Shown: positions 12,031 through 24,394 of the stretch, in pieces | Layout: each line of letters begins with the position of its first letter | How positions within the stretch are numbered: the stretch's first letter is position 1 | Source: Pratylenchus scribneri | Taxonomy: Eukaryota; Nematoda; Chromadorea; Rhabditida; Pratylenchidae | Length of the DNA: 64,000 nt | Assembly (NCBI GenBank): GCA_030063045.1 | Contig: JAQSEB010000065.1 | Location: 496,001-560,000, forward strand | Reading direction: 5' to 3' | Program-made: the position numbers and the translations under genes | Notes under the pieces: model-generated | What the model saw: only the letters and a program-made list of their open reading frames with translations | Databases searched by the model: none | What the model was told of the DNA's origin: nothing

Positions 12031-12990
12031 AAGCAAAAGTTCAAATAAAAATTTTTTTGGAATTTCTAATTAGTCATTTTTAAAAGTACGGATTCTTTAT
12101 AAGAAAAAAAAATGTCCTCTAGCATATTTTAATTTGATAAATCAGTCTCGGTACATTATTTAAAAGGATATCCATTAATTTTAAGTAACGCTCAAAAAAT
12201 ATTATATCTTAAAATTTTCGTGACAAAATCTGCATCATTTTTAGGGCAAGCAAAAATTTTCTTAAAGAATTGGCCAAATCTGACTCATTTATAAACTATT
12301 TATTTTGATAAGTAATCCTGGCCTCTAAAGCTTAAATTTCTTGCCTATAAATTTTTATTTTAACTCAGATAATGCCAAAAGCAAAAGGTTAATTTATTTA
12401 TATGTCATCAAAAGTATTAAATTCTTTTTTTAAAATAATACAAAAATTCATTTATTTCTGTATAATGAAAATTAGTACAAAACTATTTTTGTATACATTT
12501 TACACAATGGAAAATCGTGAAATAATCACATTTTTCTATTCCTCTATTTGTATTCATTTCCTAAATTTTCATTGCTTTTCATACACACAAATAAGACAAT
12601 AAATTTGATATTTTATAATTTATAAATACATTTTTATATAGTGCACTTTTCTTCGCTTCCACCACAAAAATGTGGCCTATTTTTGTTCACATTTTTCACG
12701 CGAATAAATTTTCTTGTTTATTACACCCAAATTTGCACCCAATTATTTGCCCCAAAAATTCAGCGCCTTCTTCACATAAATTCAACCCAATTCCCTCGCT
12801 TCCACCGGCTACCGTAATCCCTCTCATCCACTCAAATGTTTCCACCCAAAGCCACCCGCCGAAAATGTCTCGCCACTCACTCAACAAATCCATTTGCAAA
12901 TTATCCCTTCCTCCTTTTGCCCTCATCCCTTCCCTTTCCCATATATGCCATTTCCCAAATCCCTAACCAGAGCCATATCCCTAACCAGAG
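12031..12990. other. Noncoding DNA ending in a C-rich patch
   Basis: From about 12660 the plus strand becomes C-rich (CATCC, CCCTC, CCACC), which opens long shadow frames on both strands (12670-12966 and neighbours). The proteins are low-complexity Pro/Ser/His and the frames overlap each other. I treat this as pyrimidine-skewed noncoding DNA. Confidence 0.4.
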
Positions 12991-13004
12991 GCATATCCCC
13001 TCCC

Positions 13005-13530
13005 CTCACCTCCTCACAAAATTAGCGCACTGTGGATGTGGATGTGTGGAGGATGAGCATATAAATGAATGAAAATGGGGGAAGAATTATCATATCCAAT
13101 ATCCATCCATGCATTCATACATCCATTTCAATTTCAATCCAAAGCAATTTTCTTCTTCATTTTTGCCACTTTTGTTCATCCCCCATTATGCATCCAATAA
13201 TTTTCACCGACATATTATTATTATTATGGAGTTTGAAAAATTGAATAGGTTTAGAGTTAAATTAGTTCAAAAAATCACTCAATTTTTGAAGCGGGTCATT
13301 TTCAAACCACACCCATCAGGAGCCCTTTTTTGATCCCCTCCACTCCTCATAAAATTAACACACTGCTGTGGATGAACATATAAATTCATGAGGAAAGAAT
13401 ATCAAATCCTTTAAGCAATCTTCATTTTCCTCACTTTTTGTCCATCCCATTATCCATCCAATAAAATTCAAAAACATTCATTTATTATAGAATTGAAAAA
13501 TTGGATGGGTTTAGAGTTATATTAGTTATA
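13005..13530 (+). repeat. Local tandem duplication, about 330-bp offset
   Basis: The segment with CTCCTCACAAAATTA, CACTGTGGATG and ATATAAATGAATG (13008 on) is echoed from about 13340 by CTCCTCATAAAATTAACACA and ACATATAAATTCATGAGG. It continues to matched 'TTGAAAAATTG.AT.GGTTTAGAGTTA' at about 13235 and 13493. Both copies are noncoding. Confidence 0.65.
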
Positions 13531-13989
13531 TTTCTCTAAGAAAAGTCCTTACAAATTAACCCCATATTTTTTGAAAAATAAAAATGCACTTATTTTATAA
13601 GAATGTCCTTACAAATATCTTTCTACTATTGACCTTATAAATGGAAAATTTTGGTCAACATTTTACCATACCTTGCCATTTTTAGCTAATTAAACTAATT
13701 TTGATGAATTTAGTGTCAAATTAAAGAGCAGACTTTTGGCTATCTATATTATATAAATTTTATTTAAATTGTTTCAGGAATGGTGAAGTTGTGCCAATAT
13801 AACCATATTTAAAATGACCCATTACTCTGGATTTGAGAAAATGCCAATTAGTGATTTTTTTATATAACTCTATCAATTCTGAATCAATAATAAAATTTGA
13901 TAGCCAACAGTTTACTCTTTAATTTCATACCAAAATCATCAAAATTAGTTTAGTCCTTGAGTGAATTATTATTAAAAGGTCAAAAGCCC

Positions 13990-14700
13990 TTTCCATTATT
14001 ATTCCCCCATATCCAATTTTAAAGCAAAGAGCCTATTCCAATTTCTTCCTTTCCTCAATATTTGCTCGTTTTTGATCCACATCCATCGTACACTTTATCC
14101 CATTAAAAAAAATGATTATTAATGCCAACCACTTGGCCGATAAATCCACATCAATCCATCCCATTTTATTTTAGAACAGAGATCCATTTCTTTTGGCTTC
14201 TTCCCAGTATAATTCCTTCATTTTCTTCCTCCAAATTTGCACATTTTTGATCCGGCACATCCTCTTGTCCAACTCTAAACCAATTTAAATCAAATTAATA
14301 TTATTAGATAGCCACAATTCTGCACTTTAATTTGATACCAATATTAATGAATTATTATTTAAATGCCACACAATTTGTCCGGCTGCCAATTGGGCTGATC
14401 CGAAATCCACCAATCGACCACCTCATCCAATTCTTAACCCCATATCAAATATTTTAAAGCAGAGATTCATTTCTTCCGTTTCCTCACCTTCATTAACACA
14501 TCCTAATTTGGATATTTCATATTTTGATCTGGATTTTCGTGCATATTATACATTATTAAAATATGATACCCCTTTGTGCACAATTCATTCCCTATTTTAT
14601 TTTAGAACAGAGATCCATTTCCTTCGGCTTCTTCCCATTACAATTTTCACATTTTTGATCCGGCACATCCTCGTGTCTTCACCGCCACCGCCCCTTTTTT
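13990..14700 (+). repeat. Degenerate local duplications with AACAGAGATCC and GATCCGGCACATCC motifs
   Basis: TTTTAGAACAGAGATCCATT followed by TTC.TTTGGCTTCTTCCCA occurs near 14169 and again near 14598. TTTTTGATCCGGCACATCCTC occurs near 14243 and again near 14654. Weaker echoes begin near 14025 and 14455. The open frames here are shadows of C-rich strand bias. Confidence 0.6.
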
Positions 14701-14810
14701 TATGCCCGTCGCGCACACACAAATGGACAAATTGGACATTAATGCAAATTGCTTTTGGCACCCCTATATATCCTCTTTTCCTTTCCTTCTTCTTATTTCC
14801 CTTTTGATGT

Positions 14811-15410
14811 ATGGAGGAGTGTGGACTGTGGATATGGAGCACTAATTTTGTTGTTCATCGGAAGCCAAATCAAATGGAAACAGCAGAAAATGCGGCAGAT
14901 CATATTATTGGGTTGAAGGCGGCGACAATTGGAGAATGGACCTTCCAGCAGCAAATTGGCGGCGGCATTGCAATTAGGAGCGACCATATTTTCGTGTGGG
15001 CATTCTGTAAGTTAATGAAATAAAATTAAAATATATGCCGAAAAAGTGGGATAAAATTGTCGAAAATTCTAATTTTTGGGTACTATTTGGCCATGGAATA
15101 AATTTATACCGAAAAATTTGGATAAAATTTACTAAAATTTCTAATTTTTTGAGTCTTTATAAATTGATCATAATAATAAAAATTAAGTTGGATAGTGTTG
15201 GAAAAGAAACGCACTCATTTTGATGTGTTGAAGCCAATCAAATGGAAACTGCATAAAATGCGGCAGATCATATTATTGGTAGCGAAGAATAGACCCTCCA
15301 GCAAATTGGCGCCACTGCAATTAGCCACCCATCATCGCATTGACCATATTTTTGCGCGGGGCATTCTGTAAGTTAATGAAATAATTTATGCCGAAAAATT
15401 TGGAGTATTG
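14811..15410 (+). repeat. Duplicated 200-bp segment with one open copy
   Basis: Copy 1 (about 14860-15062) and copy 2 (about 15228-15410) share AAATGCGGCAGATCATATTATTGG with small changes, the CCAGCAAATTGGCG block, and GCATTCTGTAAGTTAATGAA. Copy 1 lies in a 70-codon frame (14814-15023), less AT-rich than its surroundings, that ends just beyond a perfect-looking GTAAGT donor. Copy 2 has stops. It could be a duplicated exon remnant, but no domain is recognised. Confidence 0.5.
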
Positions 15411-15447
15411 TCGGAAATTCCGAATTTTCTGAGTCCTTTAAATTAGA

Positions 15448-15646
15448 AGAGTTCAAAATCGGATTTTTTACTGTTTTGGTTTAAAACCTAATTTTCTGGA
15501 TTTGAAAAAAGAAGTCAGTTTTCGATTTCGGTTTCTTCTATTTTTGGTTTTTTGATCAAAAATTCCCAATTTCGGTTTTTTAATGCATCGATTTTCTCAA
15601 ACCGAAACCGAGTTTGAACTACTCTACTTATAAATTGGATATAACA
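15448..15646. mobile_element. About 200-bp foldback element with AACCGAAACCGAG ends
   Basis: The left side reads AGAGTTCAAAATCGG and continues to a GTTTTGGTTT tract. The right side reads AAACCGAAACCGAGTTTGAA followed by CTACTCT, an imperfect inverted repeat of the left. The interior repeats the theme in TTTCGATTTCGGTTTCTTC. No target duplication could be fixed. A decayed MITE is the likeliest identity. Confidence 0.5.
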
Positions 15647-16807
15647 ATTAGGCGCTGTATGATATTGGAAAAGAAACCCAATTTGGCCAAGTTTTATGGC
15701 AAATTCATTCTATTTTTCGAAAGAAAAATTTTCAAAAAATTATTTCATTTTTCTTTAATCTTCCTAATATGTTAAATTCATGTTTATGAAATCATGCAAG
15801 ACTCGAAAATAAATTCCCAAACAATTTTTTTAAAAATAGCAATTAGAAAATTTTTAAGCCCAGAAAAGACCGGAAAACATCAAAATATGCATAAAATGTG
15901 AACATTTAATCCCCTCTTAAATTTTATAAATGCTTTTAAGTATTAAGAAATTAAACCTTAAAAACATATAGTTGGTATTAATGTCGTCTTCCCAAAGGAT
16001 TAAAAAAAAATATTTTTGCGAATTAATATGAATTTGATTTTAAAAATTGCCAAAAATTTATGTCCAAAAAAGAGAAAAATATACTCAAAATGGGGCACTT
16101 TTAGTTTTTTTTTAACCATACCATTCTAGCCAAATGATGTTTGATCAATCATTTTAATATTAAATCTCTATATAAAGAGCTTAATCCAAATATATAAAAA
16201 TTTTTATTAAATAGCTGGAAAATGTTGTAGATATATTAGAAATATTTGCTTTAATCACCTTAAATATTTTATTCATTATTTTGCCTAATTTTTGTAAGTG
16301 ATTGAAAGTAGAAAAGCAGATCAAAATTTACCAAAATCCAAGTTCTCTAAAATCTTTAACATTTTTGCCATGAATTGGGCATATATCCAAATACAATAGA
16401 ATTAGTAATTTAAATTTTACGAATTTGATTTTGACCTCAAACCATAATTTGGCGTGTGAATCTTGGCTAATTTTTACTCATAAATTTTAAACAATAAAAC
16501 ACAACATAAAATACATTAGCTTTCAATTTTATTTTTTTCGGAAATTTTGAATAAAAATGGGAATGAAACAATGGCACTTTTTTCGCTTTCCATTCCCATT
16601 TATTTTAATTCCCATTTTAAATTTACCCACCAGTCAAATGACTGTTATTCACATATTCACGCAACATTTTGAATTGTGCCAAAATAATTTTAAATTTTTT
16701 TTCGGTACAAACAACAAAGAATGGAGAAAAATGATACAAAGAATGGAGGAAATTTTTGAGAATTTATCCAAATGCGTCATCAAATAAAAATGTTTTTTTT
16801 CGGTACA
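15647..16807. other. AT-rich noncoding DNA
   Basis: No gene is seen. A 76-codon frame at 16557-16787 has no recognisable features. Confidence 0.45.
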
Positions 16808-17480
16808 GTGTCAAAATTGAGCCATTTAAATAGTATTTCAGGCACTTTACTTTAATTGAAAATGAGAAGAAATTTTCCTTAATAAAATCCGTCTCTTTAA
16901 ATTAAAAACATTCAATTCCTTCCCTCCCCCCCCCCCCCCCCCCATTTTAAAGCCCAAAAAATTAGTCACCGATAAAATGACTCCTTTATTCAGGTGTGCA
17001 AATAAAAGTAATTTAAAAAAAAATTTCGGCACAAATAACTTTGGAAATTGAGGAAACTTGTGATCCATTTTTCGGTACAGTATTGGGTTCCAAATTAACA
17101 TTTAAATATTTTTGCCAATTTTTAGTCGGCACTTTAGTTTAATTGAAAATGAAGAAATTAATTTTCCTTTGAATAAAATCCGCCTCTAGAGGAAGTTGTC
17201 TCTCATTTGCTTTTCTCCTCTATTTATTTTATTTTAATTCCCATTTTAAAATTACCCAAAAAAATTAAACCACCAATCAAATGACTGTGTTCTCGCTTGC
17301 CAACCAATAAAAAATTTTTAAAGACAAATAACAAAAGAAATGAATGAAAATATTTCCCTATTTTTTTATACAGTATAGGAGTGCCAAAAGTTTGGCATTT
17401 AAATATTATTTTGTCGGCATTTTAGTTTAATTGAAAATGAAGAAATTTTCCTTTGAATAAAATAAAATCCGTCTCTTTAA
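16808..17480 (+). repeat. Three diverged direct copies, about 270-300-bp spacing
   Basis: Each copy carries 'CAGT.TNGG' or a similar start, CATTTAAATA, 'GGCA.TTTA.TTTAATTGAAAATGA' and 'TTTTCCTT..ATAAAATCCG.CTCT'. The blocks begin near 16808, 17078 and 17370. Two copies also keep the CCAATCAAATGACTG block (16632 and 17273 regions). All are noncoding. Confidence 0.7.
16926..16943 (+). repeat. Poly-C tract, 18 C
   Basis: An uninterrupted run of 18 cytosines lies inside very AT-rich sequence. Shorter C runs occur near 33980 and 43963. Such tracts are prone to slippage and to sequencing error, so the exact length is uncertain. Confidence 0.9.
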
Positions 17481-17960
17481 ATTTAAATCCAAAAGAAAAT
17501 CCAAAAGGAAGTTTTCCCTAAAATGTCCATCATCATCCAGTCATGTGTAGTTTCTACACAAATAGCCTTTGCCAAAATCCTCAATAGTGGCAGAAAATCC
17601 GCAAAAATGACATCCAATTTCGCAAATAAAAAAATTTTTTAGTGAGCAGTTTATTAAAAATGAAATTGTCGCGAAAATATATTTTGGCTAGGGCATTTCC
17701 TCCTCCTCTTCCTTTAAGGGATAATCCACGAATGGGGGAATATTGTTGGCATTTTTAATCAAAAAAATGGATTCCCTTCCCGAACATTTTCCCAATGGAT
17801 TAGTGTGTGTTTTCTGCTAATGTATGAAAGGAAGAAAGGCAATTTGTGCTTGATGACGCGATATGTTTCGTGTGAAATTATTTAATTATTTTGGAAATAT
17901 TTTTCAACAATATTTTTAAATTTTTGATTGAACTTTTATGCCTTTGGATTAAGCTTTTTT
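17481..17960. other. Noncoding DNA
   Basis: No gene or repeat is recognised. Confidence 0.45.
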
Positions 17961-17970
17961 CTTTAAGCTT

Positions 17971-18340
17971 TTGGGCAACAAAATGTTTAGATTAAAATAT
18001 TATTGGCCAGAATGTTATGGCCAGAAAAAGTACAATTGTCTAAGTTTGGCCTATCTTGCGGTCTTTTGGTGTTATTTTGTCAATTCCAATTTTTATGAAA
18101 TGAATAAATTTTTAAAATATTTCACCAATATTTTCAAGCAATCAATTAAATATTTTTATACTAGTTGGGATTAATCTTTTCTTTTATAGCATTTTAATTT
18201 TGATTGGATCAAAAAATAATTGGCCAGAATGTTATGGCCAAAAAATGAAAATTGTCCGATTTTGACCTATTTTGACTCTTCTTGACGATAATTTTTTTGT
18301 CCATTTCCAATCAAATTTACTAATTCAATTTCTATTCAAT
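17971..18340 (+). repeat. Dispersed GGCCA-hairpin repeat, second tandem pair
   Basis: Two copies carry ATTGGCCAGAATGTTATGGC (about 18001-18021 and 18219-18238). Each is followed by a '.AATTGTC..A.TTT' block, 'CCTATTTTG'-like sequence and a GTCAATTCCAAT/GTCCATTTCCAAT block. The perfect 7-bp arms TTGGCCA/TGGCCAA can form a small hairpin. This is the same family as at 1940-2350. Confidence 0.6.
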
Positions 18341-18371
18341 TCATCCAAATACCATATTTTACTATAAAAAT

Positions 18372-18502
18372 TCCACTTCACATTCTCTAATAGAAGTCCA
18401 CTTTAGATTCTTTAGCCTAAGCCAATTTATATAATAAGAGGTGTGACTCAAGGGGCTAAGAAAATTACAAACTTATGGGCTTTTAATAGAAAAAATACGG
18501 TA
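18372..18502. mobile_element. Decayed relative of the 58.25-kb foldback MITE
   Basis: GGGCTTTTAATAGAAAAAAT followed by ACGGTA (18477-18502) matches the right arm of the element at 58253-58331. A weak left arm (TTCTCTAATAGAAGTCC) begins near 18378. The termini are not well preserved. Confidence 0.4.
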
Positions 18503-18950
18503 GATAAAGTTTATGCAATGGCACCAAATTTCCTAAAATTAAATCCAATATTCAGTATTAAAATTTGGCCATTTTTAAGTATTTCCCCACAAAATTTTCA
18601 TACAAACAGTTATAAAAACTATTATCAAAAAAGGAAATACATTATTTGAACAATATTACATATTTAAGTAGCGCGGTCAGTCCAAAAGGCGAAAACAACA
18701 AAAATGTGCAATTGCCGATGGCTTTGTTTACTTTAGTTTAGACTTACAAAATTACCCACATTTGCTTCCTTTTTGGCTTTGGTCTCGACATGGGATCGGC
18801 AAAAATGGCACTAAAAAAACCAAAAAAAGGGAATTGTGTTTTTAGCCCTTGTAAAATGTAAAAAAGGGCCAAATGTTAGCTGGGGTGGATAATCCATAAT
18901 CCTCAAGGTGGGCATTTTCCTTGTACATAAAATTAGCCAATAATGTCCCA
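18503..18950. other. Noncoding DNA
   Basis: No gene, RNA gene or repeat is recognised. Confidence 0.4.
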
Positions 18951-18959
18951 TTCCTTTTG

Positions 18960-20110
18960 GCAAACTTTTCCACTACCTTAAAATATGTTGGCGGGATGCC
19001 TTTTTGATTACTAAAACCAAGAGTAAGGAGGAATAATGCATTCTATTTTGGCATTTGACCACCGCGCACCCTCAAGTGGTGGTCATTTCCTTACCTTCTA
19101 CAAAAATTAGCCAATAAAGCCTATTCCAAACTTTTCCAATTTAACATGTTGACAAAAGTTTTTCGCTGCCTTTAAAATATGGTGGCGGGATGCCTTTTAG
19201 ATTATTAAAAGACCGGAAGAAAAAGGGGAATATTGCCGTCCATTTTGGCATTTGTCCACCACGCGCTTCCAAACCCAAACTATAAGCCGCATTTGTTGAA
19301 AGCGAAATTAAAAATTCATTCAATTTCCGGTGGCTGGACTCAATTGAAAAATGCTGTCAAAATAGCTAAAAAAAATAGCTAAATAATTTCACCCAAATAT
19401 TCAATGACCACCGCGCACAAATTATGTCAAATTCATTTGTAGACGGCGAATTAAAAAAAGCTCATTTAATTACTTATATAGCCGACCTATCTACTGAAAA
19501 ATACCGGCAAAATGGCAAAAAAAAATTTAGCTGAAAAAATTCAGTCAAATTAATTCATATTTTTGCGCAATTCTCCAATCCTTAATAAGTTAGCAAATAG
19601 CTGAAAATATTAAATAAATTTATACCCCAAATATTCCAGTTATTGTTAGAATTAATTCTTAAATTCTTAATTTTTTTTCACTTCTCCCATTCCTAATTAA
19701 TTACTTTTTTTATATTCAAAAATTCTATTTTCCTATTTGTAAGAAAACATTTGATCTTTTCCTTTTTTTTTAAACTAGATCACCAAATTCAATGATGATT
19801 AAAATAAATGTATATAGGTCAAATTCCCCAAATTTTATGTGTTTTTAAATTTCCGGCCAATCTCTGCTGAAAAATGATGGCAAAATAGCTAAAAAAAATT
19901 TTAATAATTTTTTAGTCCATCCCCAATATTTAATCAAATTAATTCTTAGTTTATTTTCAATTCTCTCATTCCTTAATTAATTACTTTTTTTATATATCAA
20001 AAATTCTATTTTCTATTTGGAAGAAACCATTTAATCTTTTTCCCCGTTTTTCTTCCGCTACCCACAAAAATTGGCCACCAAATTCAAAAGGGTGATTAAA
20101 AGAAGGGTGG
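18960..20110 (+). repeat. Two sets of local duplications
   Basis: Set 1: 'CTTAAAATATG.TGGCGGGATGCCTTTT' with downstream TTTTGGCATTTG.CCACC occurs near 18976 and again near 19172. Set 2: 'CATTCCT.AATTAATTACTTTTTTTAT' with TTCTATTTTC.TATTTG and 'GAT/AAT CTTTT.CC' occurs near 19690 and 19970. No coding potential is retained across either pair. Confidence 0.6.
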
Positions 20111-21833
20111 AGGACAAATTCCCCAAATTTTATGTATTTTTTTTTCTTGACAAAACTTCAAATAAAAATGCCCCAAATTTTATCAGTCATTTAATTCATT
20201 GGTGGACACAAAAAAATGAGTCACCTGGCCGAGAATTTAAGTCCAAATGAGAAAAATGAATTGGCTACGAAAATTTGTTCATCACAGAGTAAACAAACAC
20301 AAAAATTGAAGAAAGGAAAGCATTTTGTGGGGTCAATTTTTTTATAGAGGCAATTGCCATTTTCTGCATTGATGAATTCCACAATTTTTTATGATTTTTC
20401 CGGTGTATGAATTTTGATGTCCCCCTTATCATCATGTTTTTGAAAGGAATTTTTGGATGAATTGGATGTTGGCATTTTTTTCAACTAGATGAATTCCAAT
20501 GACTAAAAATATAATTAAAAATATAGCTCCATTTTTAATCCTTTTGAAAAGGAAGGAATTTTTCTCTCTAGCAATTACCGTACATTCCCACTCTTAGAAA
20601 ATTGAGTTGAAATTTGGATAATGTTTAACTAAGCAAAAAATGTTCTTCTTTTCCCTTATTCTCCTTATAAATTTATGCCAAAATTGAGTTGAAAATGGGG
20701 GAATACAGTACAAAGTAAAGAGATGGGTGACCCAAATTTAAGGGGAGGGGAAGAGAAGGAGGATGATTCCTCGTATTTTTTTGTTTAATTTCTTCTAATC
20801 CGCTTTTTTCCTCAAATGATAATTTTTATTTTGTTGTAATATTTTTGTCTTCTCTGAATTTAATATTTCCCTTCTAAAACCAAGTTAGAAGTTAATTTAA
20901 AATTTCTAATAATTTCATATTTTACATTTTCTTAAAAATGATTCAAAAATTTGAAGAAAATTTTTTAATAGAGTTTAATTTAATTTTTGTTTTTTTTTCA
21001 GATATTGCCTTTCAAAAATGTGGCCAAAAATGGAGGCACACAAATTGCGGCATTTTTGAGATTTTTTGAGACAGCCAACAGGAGGAGGGCCGAATTCTGG
21101 ACTGGAACAAAATGGACAGATAATTTTTTAAATTAATGTTTAAAAAATGAAAAATATTAGCAAAAATTCAGCAAATAATTTTTAAATTAATAAAAAAAAT
21201 CAAAATTTTTATATAAAATTTTATAATTTATAATAATCAATTTTCAATTAAAATATTGAAAAAATAAACTAGAAATAATTTTTTCCTTTCCTAATAATTT
21301 TTTTTCTTTCCATCTAAAAAAAAGTAGCCGAAATGAATAATCCAATCCAACTTTACCCAATTATATATGTCAAGCATACTGTAGATACAATTCAATAAGT
21401 GTAGCAATTATAGAAAAAAAAAGTGGCAGGCGGCACCCAATAAACATTATAATGAAAATGAAAAATGAATTTTTAGGGGCATTCCAGGAATTGAGGCGGA
21501 ACCAATTTTGGGTGAATTTATTCGCGTGGGAATATAAGGCCCAAGCGCAATACAATTTGTTATTTTTTTTGCATTGTTTTAAAAAGTAGGTTAGCCGGAA
21601 AAGGCAAAGACCCGCAATGATGTTGATCGAGGAAAATTGGTGGGTGGAGGTGCCAAGAAAAATACAAATTTTTGAAATAATTTCTTGGGAATCTAATTAT
21701 AAATGAATTAATATATGAGGAACATTCATGATATTATTTTCCCCTAATTTAAAAATGAAATATTAAAATAAAAAATAAAAATATTGAAATATTTTACTAA
21801 TAAAGACAAATAATTGTCCATTCTTAAGAATAA
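20111..21833. other. AT-rich noncoding DNA
   Basis: No gene is recognised. A frame at 21370-21555 (minus) is short and featureless. Confidence 0.45.
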
Positions 21834-22165
21834 TTCTGCCAGTTTTTATTCCGCCTGTTTTGTTGTAATTCCGCTTGTTTGATTAAGTTTTTAATTCCGC
21901 CTGGGTGATTAAGAATAATTCCGCCTGGTTGACTAAGTTTTAATTCCGCCTGGTTGACTAAGAATAATTCCGCCTGGTTGACTAAGAATAATTCCGCCTG
22001 GTTGACTAAGAATAATTCCGCCTGGTTGACTAAGAATAATTCCGCCTGGTTGACTAAGAATAATTCCGCCTGGTTGACTAACAATAATTCCGCCTATTTG
22101 ACTAAGTTTTATTCCGCCTGTTTTTATAACGCCTTTTTGTTTGTTTGTTTTTTTAATTCCGCTTA
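21834..22165 (+). repeat. Minisatellite B, 24-bp unit
   Basis: About 13 units of AATAATTCCGCCTGGTTGACT+AAG; the central seven are essentially identical. Because the unit is exactly eight codons long, long frames open on both strands (Asn-Gln-Ala-Glu-Leu-type repeats on minus, Asn-Ser-Ala-Trp-type on plus). These are repeat artefacts with no flanking gene structure. Same family as minisatellite A. Confidence 0.95.
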
Positions 22166-22600
22166 TAAGATTAATTTTCTTTTTTAATAAAGCTCTGTAT
22201 TTTAGCTGTTTAATTAACTAAGAAAAAATAGCTAAGAAATTACTACTTTTTGACATCATAATAAATAAATAAGAAAAAAAATTGAGAAAAAATTAATTAA
22301 ATTGAAAAAATTGGAATGGATAAAGTAATCCAGTTGGTTTTTTTTGTAGAAAAAAATGTGGGCGATAAAAAATGTTGGCAAAAAATGTCAATTATATTAA
22401 GAATTTTTTTGCCATTTTCACTAAGCAATAAGGCTTCCCATTTGCGTGTGAAAAATTCGCTTTTTTTATAATCAAAAAATAAATATTTCAAATGACTGAA
22501 ATTGAATACAAAAACAAAACGGAATATGATTAATTGAATAATATTTGGTCTATGGGTATGGTAAATTTTTTGTGGATATTTTTTTGCATTCTGCAGTGCG
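22166..22600. other. AT-rich noncoding DNA
   Basis: No gene is recognised. A 104-codon minus-strand frame (22297-22611) has low-complexity content. Confidence 0.4.
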
Positions 22601-23690
22601 CAATTTGCCAATTCCCTTGGAATATTTTATGTCCCGGTGAAGTAGGACGGCAAACGATTCAATTCAATTCTGTAATCCATTTCAGTCTCATCCAATCAAA
22701 GCAATCGCATATCGCATTCATTTTCTTTCAACAGTTCAAATTTGAAAACATTAAACATTTATCCGCAGCATCCACTGTTCTCCCATTCAATTCATTCTCA
22801 TTCATTCAATTTTTTTCAAATATATCCAATTCCAAAATATATCCAAAATTCGTCAAATTAATTAAAATTTACAACTAATTTGTGCATCATTTTTTGATCT
22901 ATTCAAAAGCAAACATATAATAAAATTCAAGTTCAAAAATTTCAAATTCACCATTCTACTTTTTTGAAAATTTTTGAGGGATTTTTGTCCATATCTTGCC
23001 CTACCAATCTATTCAAATTCTCTCATCAATTCACAATCCATTATTCTCCCATTCATCCTATTATTAAATTAACTTAGAATGGGAGGATTGAACGGTTGGC
23101 TGGTGGTTTAATGCATTTCTGTAATCCTCTCATCCAATCAACATCACATTCTTTTTCTTGCAATTTTAATTTGAAAACATTAAAATTAACAACAATTTCT
23201 CATTTATCGTCTCATGATCCCAATCCATTCAAAGCACTAAATTAAATTTCAATTTAAAATTCCAATTTATTTCCTTTTTTGACAAAATGTTGTCCTTTTT
23301 TTGCCTATTCAAGGATCTTTGCCCCAGTCTTGCCCCATCCACAAATTCCCTCATCAATTCAAAATCCATTGTTCTCCCATTCATCCATTCAATTCAATTC
23401 AATTCATTTCATTCAAATATATTCCAAAATTTGTCCTTGCCGCCAATCGCCAATATTCCCACATTCCTCCATATTCTATTCTTTTCTCCATTTTGCCCGT
23501 GTCCAACAATTCACTCAAATTTTCAATGTCCAACACCAATTCCCCCCATTTCCGTCCATTCATTCATCCCCTTGTCCTATCCTCTCCCTATTCCCAGCCT
23601 CCCAGCCTAAATCGCCCAAACAATGGACCAAAAAAGGGGGGAATGAATTTGGGCGCGCGAAGAACAAAGAAAGAAGAGAATAGGCTAAAG
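22600..23690 (+). repeat. C-rich patch with local duplications
   Basis: TGTAATCC and CTCATCCAATCAA, followed by 'TTTTCTT.CAA' and AATTTGAAAACATTAAA, occur near 22671 and near 23121. Short CATTCATT/CAATTCAATT motifs recur throughout. Three overlapping plus-strand frames at 23279-23696 are all Pro/Ser/Phe-rich, which points to CT bias and not to a protein. Confidence 0.5.
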
Positions 23691-24225
23691 AATTGAAATA
23701 AAAAATTAATATTCGTGCACAAATTTTTATATCTTTTCCCCTTTTTGTACATAAAGAGACCCGCAAAAATGCAAATTTGGTATGAACGGGGAAATGGGCT
23801 AAGAAAAAGATAATTTAAAGTTCCAGAAAAATATTTTAATTTTCGCGCAAACAGAATCGAAGATTGAAAAAAAAAATAAAATGCCTAATTTAATTTCAAA
23901 AATTACACTATTTTTGACTTTTTTGGCGGAAATTTGAATATAAAAATTAAAACTAAGAAAGGAGAGAATAGACAAAAAAAAAATAAAATAAAAAATAATT
24001 AATTATATTCGCGCATATTTTTGATATTATCCTCTCTTCTCCTCTTTTTTTTGTACATAAAGGACCTGCAAAAATGCAAATTTGCTATGAAAAGGGAAAA
24101 TGGGCCAAGAAAAGAAGCATTTATATTTATTGCCTCGGAAAAAATATTTTTATTTTCGCGCAAATAAGATTGGAGATTTTGAAAAAAAATAAAAAAGCCT
24201 AATTTAATTAAAAAAATTAATTTGC
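23690..24225 (+). repeat. Duplicated 280-bp segment
   Basis: The block 'TTGTACATAAAG.GACC' then 'TGCAAAAATGCAAATTTG' then 'ATGAA..GG.AAATGGGC.AAGAAAA' occurs at about 23745-23810 and 24052-24113. Both are followed by TTTTCGCGCAAA and GCCTAATTTAATT. The spacing is about 305 bp. Noncoding. Confidence 0.7.
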
Positions 24226-24394
24226 TTTTTTGGCACCAATTTAACTGAAAAAGATAAATTTTTTAAACAAATATACCTAATTTTTTATACCGAAAACAGA
24301 ATAAAAATACAAAATTTCTGAGCGTAATATTTAATTACTTTTTTCCGGCATGTTGGCTTTTCAATTCAAACTCTTCCTCACAAATGTCTTTATT

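Noticed and set aside
23279..23696. Three overlapping frames of 107-134 codons
   Set aside because: All three plus frames are open at once because of CAT/CCC-type low complexity. At most one could be real, and none shows protein features.
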